DNA from: Clostridiales bacterium
GTDB taxonomy: Bacteria > Bacillota > Clostridia > Oscillospirales > CAG-272
Reading direction: 5' to 3'
Assembly (NCBI GenBank): GCA_003522145.1
Contig: DPGD01000004.1
Coordinates: 1 to 31,233 of the forward strand
Length of the DNA: 31,233 nucleotides
Below are positions 24,893 through 31,233 of the stretch, piece by piece; positions within the stretch are counted from its first letter, which is position 1, and every line of letters begins with the position of its first letter. The notes under the pieces were generated by a model. It saw only the letters and a list, made by a program, of their open reading frames with translations. It was not told the DNA's origin and ran no database searches. A program made the position numbers and the translations under genes.

Positions 24893-25717
24893 ATGAAGAA
24901 CAAAGAAATTACCGTATTGGATCAGGAAATCCATATCAACAAAGACGATTATTTCTCTCTTACGGATATTGCAAAATATAAAAATCCTGAAGATCCGCGA
25001 TTTGTCATACAGAATTGGATGCGCAGGATCGATACAATTCAATATATAGGGTTGTGGGAGCAATTGAATAATCCAAATTTTAACCGTGTCGAATTCGATA
25101 CGTTTAGAAGCGAAGCCGGACATAATTATTTTACAATGACGCCGAAAAAATGGATCGACGGCGTAAACGCCATCGGTATTATTTCCAAAGCCGGGAAATA
25201 TAACGGCGGCACATACGCACACAAGGATATTGCTCTTCAATTCGCGTCCTGGATTTCGCCTGAAATCAATTTATATATAATAAAAGAATTTCAGCGCTTA
25301 AAAGCCGACGAACAAAAGCAAATCGGGTGGACGGTTAAGCGAGAACTTGCAAAAATAAATTACCGCATACATACCGACGCAATTAAGGACAATATTATCA
25401 TTCCGCTTGAAATTACAAAAGAGCAAGCGTCGTTCGTTTACGCAAGCGAAGCCGACGTTTTGAACGTTGCGCTTTTCGGTATGACCGCAAAGCAGTGGCG
25501 AGAGCAAAATCCCGATAAGAAAGGTAATATGCGCGATTATGCGGAAGTTTCGCAACTCGTATGCCTTTCCAACCTCGAAAACCTGAATGCGTATTTGATA
25601 GATAACGGCGTAAGCCAACAAGAGAGGCTTATCGAACTGAATAAAGCGGCAATTCGTCAGATGAAAGTCTTGGTAGAAGATACGCTGAAATTAACCGACG
25701 GCTCGGACGAACAATGA
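24893..25717 (+). CDS. KilA-N domain protein
   Basis: A 274-aa protein whose residues about 10-135 match the KilA-N DNA-binding fold: YFSLTDIAKYKNPEDPRFVI at 20-39, then FYF-type core, YAHKDIALQFASWISPEINL and YIIKEFQRLK. The C-terminal half is helical and charged, of unknown function. KilA-N proteins are known from phage antirepressors and also occur as stand-alone genes in restriction-modification and defence islands. Here it is the first gene of a block that leads into hsdR-hsdM-hsdS. Its stop overlaps an ATG of the XRE gene by ATGA. Codon use (many AAA, GAA, ATT and CGT) differs from that of the upstream genes, which suggests transfer. Confidence 0.85.
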   Translation: MKNKEITVLDQEIHINKDDYFSLTDIAKYKNPEDPRFVIQNWMRRIDTIQYIGLWEQLNNPNFNRVEFDTFRSEAGHNYFTMTPKKWIDGVNAIGIISKAGKYNGGTYAHKDIALQFASWISPEINLYIIKEFQRLKADEQKQIGWTVKRELAKINYRIHTDAIKDNIIIPLEITKEQASFVYASEADVLNVALFGMTAKQWREQNPDKKGNMRDYAEVSQLVCLSNLENLNAYLIDNGVSQQERLIELNKAAIRQMKVLVEDTLKLTDGSDEQ

Positions 25718-25725
25718 GGTGCAAA

Positions 25726-25917
25726 ATGAAATTTTCCGAAAAAGTAAAATATGCAAGAATGAAATTACTTTTAACGCAAGAGGCGTTGGCAAAAGAACTC
25801 GGCGTTTCTTATGCGACAATTTGCCGTTGGGAAAAAGACAACCGCGAACCACAAATCGTATCGCAAGGCAAGTTTTACGCATTCTGCGAAAGCAAAGGCA
25901 TTAAGTTTGAGAATTAA
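25726..25917 (+). CDS. Small XRE-family DNA-binding protein
   Basis: A 63-aa helix-turn-helix protein; the recognition region is LTQEALAKELGVSYATICRW (about 15-34). It is only the HTH domain, typical of compact regulators near mobile or restriction genes. ATG 25726 has GAGGTG close upstream. ATG 25714, overlapping the KilA-N stop, would add four residues. Likely a controller of this operon or a partner of the KilA-N protein (inference). Confidence 0.85.
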   Translation: MKFSEKVKYARMKLLLTQEALAKELGVSYATICRWEKDNREPQIVSQGKFYAFCESKGIKFEN

Positions 25918-25929
25918 GGGAGAAACTAT

Positions 25930-26760
25930 ATGGCTACAAGCAAAAAACTTGAAACGATTTATTATAACGGACAACCTGACGGTATCCGTTCTATCCGCCG
26001 CCATTTATCTACGATAACCACATACGTTATTCCGCGCCCGTTGCTTTCGGAAGCAAAGAAAATTTCCGGAATTACAAGACCGGGAATATACTATTTAATT
26101 AACGAAAACGACGAAAATAAGATTGCTCAAATTTATATCGGACAAACACGTAACGGCGTTACTCGGCTCGACGATCACAATCGTTCAAAAGATTTTTGGA
26201 ATAAGGCTATTATGTTTCTTGCCGATAACAAAACGTTTTCTCTCGATATGATAAGCGGGCTTGAAGAATACGCTATCATTAAAGCGCACGAATCTAAGCG
26301 ATATAAAGTAGAAAATTCCGTTAGTCCCAAGTATGAAATAGACGAATATGATCTTCCATCTATTGAAGAAGTTTACGATGAAATTCAATTCGTAATGGCT
26401 ACGCTCGGATATAAAATGGACGATGCAAAACGGAATAACGATAACCGTGAGGTGTTCCATACGACGAGAAACGGTATTCTTGCTTACGGCGTTTATGACG
26501 GGGACAAGTTTCAGGTTCTGCAAGGTTCTCAAATCAATATGAGTAAGCTTACAAATCTCGAAAAATATAATAAGCAAAGAACGGAATTGCAATCTAACGG
26601 CGATATTAAATCGGAGAACGGCATTTATATTCTGAAAACGACATTGGAATTTAACACGCCGAGCGGTGCAAGCGATTTTATTCTCGGCGGCTCAACAAAC
26701 GGTTGGGTTGAATGGAAAAACAAGGACGGAAAAACATTGGACGAGATTTTTAGAAAATAA
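25930..26760 (+). CDS. GIY-YIG nuclease with DUF4357 domain
   Basis: A 276-aa protein. The nuclease motif GIYYLI (52-57) is followed by QIYIGQTRNGVTRL (67-80), which gives the GIY and YIG elements, and a candidate catalytic glutamate lies in LEEYAII (about 117-123). The C-terminal DUF4357 domain (about 222-276) contains FNTPSGASDFILGGSTNGW and a terminal WKNKDGKTLDEIF. GGGAGA precedes the start, 12 bases after the XRE gene. This architecture is known among genes linked to type I restriction loci, but the DNA target and role are not established. It may be an accessory nuclease of the defence block. Confidence 0.87.
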   Translation: MATSKKLETIYYNGQPDGIRSIRRHLSTITTYVIPRPLLSEAKKISGITRPGIYYLINENDENKIAQIYIGQTRNGVTRLDDHNRSKDFWNKAIMFLADNKTFSLDMISGLEEYAIIKAHESKRYKVENSVSPKYEIDEYDLPSIEEVYDEIQFVMATLGYKMDDAKRNNDNREVFHTTRNGILAYGVYDGDKFQVLQGSQINMSKLTNLEKYNKQRTELQSNGDIKSENGIYILKTTLEFNTPSGASDFILGGSTNGWVEWKNKDGKTLDEIFRK

Positions 26761-26777
26761 TTTTTTTACTCGTCAAC

Positions 26778-26802
26778 TTCCGATAATACAAAATTATCGG
26801 AA
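26778..26802. promoter_or_regulatory. Inverted repeat before hsdR
   Basis: TTCCGATAAT (26778-26787) and ATTATCGGAA (26793-26802) form a perfect 10-bp inverted repeat with a five-base centre, 30 bases before the hsdR start. No T tail follows on the plus strand. It could be an operator for the XRE protein or an mRNA hairpin controlling hsdR. Confidence 0.5.
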
Positions 26803-26832
26803 CATAAATTAAAGATTTTGGGAGGGATTCAG

Positions 26833-29589
26833 ATGTTACCTGAAGAATTAGCCCGTATAAAAATTGATAAACAATTAAGCGACGCCGGCTGGGATATAGT
26901 TTCTCGTATGGAATATATCCCTAATACTACGTCAGCCGTAAAAGAAGCCTTGATGAAAGGCAGTAAAGAAAGCGATTACCTGCTATTTGTCGAAGATAAA
27001 GCGATTGCTGTTGTCGAAGCCAAAAAAGAAGAAAATACGCTTGGCGAAGAAGTTGCCTTGCAAGCAGAAAATTACGCCGTAACACCGCAAAATTGGTATG
27101 GATTGTGGTTTCCGAAACAAATCCCGTTGGTTTATTTGGCTAACGGGAAAAAGTTGTATTTCAAAAACATGCTTGAACCCGACAGCGATTATATAGAAAT
27201 CCCTGCTATGCACACGCCTAAGCAAATGCTCAAACTCATCGGAAAAACTTCCGAATTCGGTGCTTTGCCTCATTTGAATCCTGTTGGTTTAAGAGATTGT
27301 CAATACGACGCAGAAATAGCACTTGAAAACAGTTTCAAAGAAGGCAAGAAAAAAGCCCTTGCCGTATTAGCAACGGGTTCGGGTAAAACTTATTTGGCTT
27401 GCTTGGCGTCTTATCGGCTTTTGAATTATGCTCCCAATATAAAACGTATTTTGTTCTTGGTTGATAGAAACAATCTCGCAAAGCAAACAAAAAGCGAATT
27501 CAGCCAGTTTGACAGAACGGAAAACGGCAAAGAAATGAGTTCGCTGTATGAAATCAGTCGGCTTAAAAAAGCGGATGATATCAGCGGTGATGTAGTTATT
27601 TCTACTATTCAAAAATTGTTTGCGGTTCTTACCGGTCAGACAATAGCCGACGATGAGGACGAAGATAAAGAGGACGAACTTAATTTCAATCGTGATAACG
27701 ATAAAAATGCTCCTGCGGTTGAACTCGGCAATGATTTGAAGTTACCGCCTGACTATTTTCAGTTTATTATCGTTGACGAATGTCACAGATCGATTTACGG
27801 CAAGTGGAAAGCAGTTCTTGAATATTTTAGCGGTGCTAAAATACTCGGTCTTACTGCAACTCCTACTCCCGAAGCGTATGCCTTTTTCGACAATAATATA
27901 ATTGAAAAATACACTTACGACGATTCGGTTGTCGATGGTGTCAACGTTCCTTCTCGTATATTCAAAATCTCAACGGAAATTTCTGTTCACGGCGGAACAA
28001 TCGAAGAAGGTTCTTCCATTACGGAAAAAACTCGCATAAACAATCAGTCTAACGTTATTACCGCATCGGAACGTGTTGATTATACTGCAAAGCATTTGAA
28101 TCGTTCTATAGTGAATAAAAACCAAATAGATACGGTTATTGCGGCATACCGTGATTCTATATATTCCAAACTGTATCCCGATCGCGAAGAAAATTGGTAT
28201 TCTATCCCCAAAACATTGATTTTTGCCGTAGATGACAAGCACGCTACTGAAATCGTTGAATCGGTCAAAAAAGTTTTTGCAGAAAAATTTACTAATAACG
28301 AAGTGCCGGAAAGATTTGTACAGAAAATCACTTATTCTGCCGGAGATTCCGACGCCCTTATTAGAGATTTTCGTGTTGAAAAGGACTTTCGTATTGCCGT
28401 AACGGTTACGCTTGTTGCAACGGGAACAGACGTTAAGCCTTTGGAAGTCGTATTTTTCATGAGCGACGTTAGGTCCGATGTCCTGTATACGCAAATGAAA
28501 GGTCGCGGCTGTCGAGTAATAACCGACGACAAATTGAAAGAAGTTACGCCTAACGCAACAACGAAAGAATGCTTTTATATTGTCGATGCCGTTGGCGTTA
28601 CCGAAGGCGATAAAACCATCCCTAAACCGGCAGATCCGTCTCAAAAACGTCCTACGTTGGCGCAAGTCCTTGAACATCTGGCGCATAACGAAGTTAGTGA
28701 CGATAATCTTAAATTATTGCGAGATTTCTGTTCGACAATTCAAAAACGTTATGAAAACAACGCCCTTTTCGGCAGGCATTTAGATTCGTTTGTTTCCGAT
28801 TTCGGTTTTGCACCGCGTTCGTTGGCAAACACAATCAATGAATCACTGTCAAAGGGTTCGTTACCGCCGTTTGTAAGTTCGTCCGAGTACAATACCGAAC
28901 GTAAAGCCTTGATTGCCGTTCTTATGAACAATATCAATGCAAGAAATAAGTTGCTCGAATTGCAAAAAGGCTACTTGGCATATACACACGATCAAAACGA
29001 CAAGTTGATTTCTGCCGAATTTTCGAAAGAAACGGCTCGTAGTTTTATCGACTCGTTTGAAAAGTATATCAACAACAATAAAGATAGCGTAGAAGCGTTG
29101 CGTATAATCTATAATTCAGAAAATACTGCAATTACATATTCGATGCTTTGCGATTTAAGAGATAAGTTGCTTTCCGAAAACAGACTTTTTACACCGTCGC
29201 AAATTTGGAACAATTATAAACTTCTCGACTCTCAAGGCGCCGTTTCTCCTCTCGACACAAAGAAAAACGTTAATGCGCTGACGAATTTGATACAAATCGT
29301 AAGGTACGCATATAAGAAAAATTCAACACTGATTAGCCTCTTTGTCGGATACACCCAAAGATTTAACTTGTATTGCGGTCAAAGGCAGCGTGAATTAACT
29401 CAGGAACAGCAGGATGTTATGCGTCAGATTGCCGAATATATAGTAACCGAAGGTGCGTTTACGTCGATGGAACTCAATCAGTTCGAACCGGACCTTTGGA
29501 AAAGGGCTATGGTTTCGTTTAAGTCGCAAGGAAAGACTTTTACAACGGAACTACAACAATTATCGAATTTTATATTAAAGGTGGCATAA
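26833..29589 (+). CDS. hsdR: Type I restriction enzyme, R subunit
   Basis: Motor and cleavage subunit of a type I restriction-modification complex. It translocates and cuts unmodified DNA. The protein is 918 aa. The nuclease site is SDYLLF with VVEAKK (Asp about 48, Glu 62, Lys 64), then Walker A ATGSGKT (about 180-186), the DEAD-box-type DECH (about 315-318), TATPTPE (about 339-345) and the helicase motif QMKGRGCR. ATG 26833 is used because GGGAGG lies just upstream; an in-frame TTG at 26818 overlaps that site. hsdM follows after one base. No frameshift is visible, so the subunit looks functional. Confidence 0.95.
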   Translation: MLPEELARIKIDKQLSDAGWDIVSRMEYIPNTTSAVKEALMKGSKESDYLLFVEDKAIAVVEAKKEENTLGEEVALQAENYAVTPQNWYGLWFPKQIPLVYLANGKKLYFKNMLEPDSDYIEIPAMHTPKQMLKLIGKTSEFGALPHLNPVGLRDCQYDAEIALENSFKEGKKKALAVLATGSGKTYLACLASYRLLNYAPNIKRILFLVDRNNLAKQTKSEFSQFDRTENGKEMSSLYEISRLKKADDISGDVVISTIQKLFAVLTGQTIADDEDEDKEDELNFNRDNDKNAPAVELGNDLKLPPDYFQFIIVDECHRSIYGKWKAVLEYFSGAKILGLTATPTPEAYAFFDNNIIEKYTYDDSVVDGVNVPSRIFKISTEISVHGGTIEEGSSITEKTRINNQSNVITASERVDYTAKHLNRSIVNKNQIDTVIAAYRDSIYSKLYPDREENWYSIPKTLIFAVDDKHATEIVESVKKVFAEKFTNNEVPERFVQKITYSAGDSDALIRDFRVEKDFRIAVTVTLVATGTDVKPLEVVFFMSDVRSDVLYTQMKGRGCRVITDDKLKEVTPNATTKECFYIVDAVGVTEGDKTIPKPADPSQKRPTLAQVLEHLAHNEVSDDNLKLLRDFCSTIQKRYENNALFGRHLDSFVSDFGFAPRSLANTINESLSKGSLPPFVSSSEYNTERKALIAVLMNNINARNKLLELQKGYLAYTHDQNDKLISAEFSKETARSFIDSFEKYINNNKDSVEALRIIYNSENTAITYSMLCDLRDKLLSENRLFTPSQIWNNYKLLDSQGAVSPLDTKKNVNALTNLIQIVRYAYKKNSTLISLFVGYTQRFNLYCGQRQRELTQEQQDVMRQIAEYIVTEGAFTSMELNQFEPDLWKRAMVSFKSQGKTFTTELQQLSNFILKVA

Positions 29590-29590
29590 A

Positions 29591-31018
29591 ATGGCTGATT
29601 TACAGGTAAAAAGCGAAGCAACTCTCGTAAAAAAAGTTTGGGATATTGCAAATGTTCTTGCGGCCGCAGGCGTTGGATTTACCGACTACATTACCCAACT
29701 TACATACATCCTTTTCTTAAAAATGGACAACGAAAAGGAAGAATTGGGCTTAGGCAGTTCTATTCCGGAAGGCTATAAATGGGAAGATCTCGTAGGCTTG
29801 AACGGACAAGATCTTGTTGATAAATACGAAGAAATCTTGAAGGAATTGGCAAAAGACACAGGTCTTATCGGCACTATTTTTACCAAAGCGTCAAATAAAA
29901 TCGACAGCCCCGTACACCTTGCAAAAGTTATCAAAATGATTGGTGACGAAAATTGGTATATGATGGAGGGCGATTTCAAAGGCGCAATTTACGAGTCCAT
30001 TCTCGAAAAGAACGGACAAGATAAGAAAAGCGGCGCAGGTCAATACTTTACGCCTCGTTCTCTTATCAAGGCTATGGTTGACGTTACCGATCCGAAGATT
30101 ACCGAAACGGTAGCAGATCCCGCTTGCGGAACGGGTGGATTCCTTCTTGCGGCGTTTGACCATATGAAAACGCAAAGCAAAGAGATTTCAAAGCAAAATT
30201 TCCTTAGAAACAATGCTTTCTTCGGAGCGGACAATACACCTCTTGTCGTAACGCTTGCATCGATGAATTTGTATCTTCACGATATAGGAACGGCAAAAAG
30301 TCCTATTGTTTGTCAGGACTCCCTTCTCGATACGTCCGACAGAATGTACGACGTTATACTTGCAAATCCGCCGTTCGGAACAAGACCGCAAGGCAGCGTA
30401 GACGTATCTGCCAGCCGCCCGGAATTTGTAAAGACATCGGATAATCAGGTAAATTTCTTGCAACATATTATGTCGATTGTCAAAACCGGCGGTCGTGTTG
30501 CCATAGTTTTGCCCGATAACGTTTTGACCGACGGTGGGGCCACGGCAAAGGTGCGTGAAAAACTCTTGAAAGAGTTTAATTTGCATACAATTTTGAGATT
30601 GCCTACCGGTATTTTCTATGCAGGTGGAGTAAAAACCAACGTGCTGTTCTTCAAAAAGGGTGAACCTACGGAAGATATTTGGGTTTATGATTACAGAACA
30701 GGCGTAAAGCACACCATGGCAACAAAGCCGATGACAAGAGAAAATCTCGACGATTTTGTCAATTGCTATTGTTCAGGACATCAAGAAGATCGCAAAGAAA
30801 CCTACTCTGCCGAAAATCCCAATGGTCGCTGGAGAAAGTTCTCCAAAGCAGAAGTTTATGCGCGTGACTTGTTGAAGCTCGATTTCAAATGGATGGATTT
30901 GGGCGAAAAGGACGAACGTACCGTAACGGAATTGCTTGCCGATATGCAAAGCAAAACCGAAGCCATAGCGGACGCTGTTGCTAAACTTCAAAGCATTCTC
31001 GGAGGAATTGACCTGTGA
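29591..31018 (+). CDS. hsdM: Type I restriction-modification DNA methyltransferase, M subunit
   Basis: Adenine-N6 methyltransferase subunit that works with HsdS for sequence recognition. The 475-aa protein has the N-terminal helical HsdM domain (about 8-130) and the catalytic domain with GQYFTPRSLI (about 150-159), the AdoMet motif DPACGTGGF (176-184) and the N6-adenine motif NPPF (259-262). AAAGGTGG at the hsdR end serves as ribosome binding site. The stop overlaps the hsdS start by GTGA. Confidence 0.96.
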   Translation: MADLQVKSEATLVKKVWDIANVLAAAGVGFTDYITQLTYILFLKMDNEKEELGLGSSIPEGYKWEDLVGLNGQDLVDKYEEILKELAKDTGLIGTIFTKASNKIDSPVHLAKVIKMIGDENWYMMEGDFKGAIYESILEKNGQDKKSGAGQYFTPRSLIKAMVDVTDPKITETVADPACGTGGFLLAAFDHMKTQSKEISKQNFLRNNAFFGADNTPLVVTLASMNLYLHDIGTAKSPIVCQDSLLDTSDRMYDVILANPPFGTRPQGSVDVSASRPEFVKTSDNQVNFLQHIMSIVKTGGRVAIVLPDNVLTDGGATAKVREKLLKEFNLHTILRLPTGIFYAGGVKTNVLFFKKGEPTEDIWVYDYRTGVKHTMATKPMTRENLDDFVNCYCSGHQEDRKETYSAENPNGRWRKFSKAEVYARDLLKLDFKWMDLGEKDERTVTELLADMQSKTEAIADAVAKLQSILGGIDL

Positions 31019-31233
31019 TAGATACTGCCGCATTGAGAGAAAAAGTTCTTGACCTTGCGATAAGAGGCAAACTTGTTCCGCAAGATCCGAACGACGAACC
31101 TGCTTCCGTTTTGCTGGAGCGTATTCACGAGCAAAAATTACAAATGGTTCGTGAAGGAAAACTGAAAGCAAAAGACGTTAAAGACGATACCATCATCTTC
31201 AAGGGTGATGATAATTGCTATTATGAGAAGTAT
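31015..31233 (+). CDS. hsdS: Type I restriction specificity subunit, 5' part only
   Basis: The frame opens at GTG 31015, preceded by GGAGG at nine bases and overlapping the hsdM stop (GTGA), and stays open to the window end (73 codons). The visible N-terminus includes LREKVLDLAIRGKLVPQD and NDEPASVLLERIHEQ, which are typical of HsdS proteins before the first target-recognition domain. The recognition domains lie beyond the window, so the DNA target cannot be judged. Confidence 0.9.
   Translation, partial: MIDTAALREKVLDLAIRGKLVPQDPNDEPASVLLERIHEQKLQMVREGKLKAKDVKDDTIIFKGDDNCYYEKY

Overview
The window looks like a chromosomal stretch from an anaerobic gut-type member of the Clostridia (Firmicutes), perhaps Oscillospiraceae-like. 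This is inferred from several things together: purine-rich ribosome binding sites on nearly every gene, consensus sigma-A promoters, U-tailed hairpin terminators, a dockerin protein, an LTA-synthase-type membrane sulfatase, the clostridial glycerol-3-phosphate oxidoreductase trio ending in DUF1667, and a Tdh/Kbl threonine pathway. Nothing here fixes the species.

Layout. (1) 1-3928: two copies of a hairpin repeat, then a promoter with a palindromic operator-like site and a compact operon encoding an acyltransferase, a GT8 glycosyltransferase, and a GT8-acyltransferase fusion protein. This is probably an envelope glycolipid pathway. (2) 4000-6446: threonine degradation operon tdh-kbl, with a tandem repeat over its promoter. 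(3) 6450-7403 (minus): membrane protein of unknown function. (4) 7521-9948 (minus): rpmG-secE-nusG-rplK-rplA operon, with a likely L1 autoregulatory element before rplK and a terminator right after rplA. (5) 10034-11731: AraC/GyrI-type regulator and a DUF3795 protein. (6) 12020-15212: three-gene FAD oxidoreductase/DUF1667 operon, followed by alr and argS (15349-18317). (7) 18543-24443 (minus): LtaS-like sulfatase, a secreted dockerin protein with duplicated binding-type modules, a DUF624 membrane protein and another small membrane protein. (8) 24832-31233: a visibly AT-richer block on the plus strand. It carries a KilA-N protein, a tiny XRE regulator, a GIY-YIG/DUF4357 nuclease and type I restriction genes hsdR, hsdM and the start of hsdS, cut by the window end.

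The core genes (translation, threonine and glycerol metabolism, cell wall) use GC-rich codons. The block from about 24.7 kb prefers A/T-ending codons and looks horizontally acquired. A composite intergenic hairpin element occurs in two full versions (11778-11925 and 18328-18531), and a related single hairpin is used as a terminator (6399-6446).

The most interesting parts are the acyltransferase/glycosyltransferase fusion operon, the catalytic-domain-free dockerin protein, and the KilA-N/XRE/GIY-YIG genes placed ahead of the type I restriction system.
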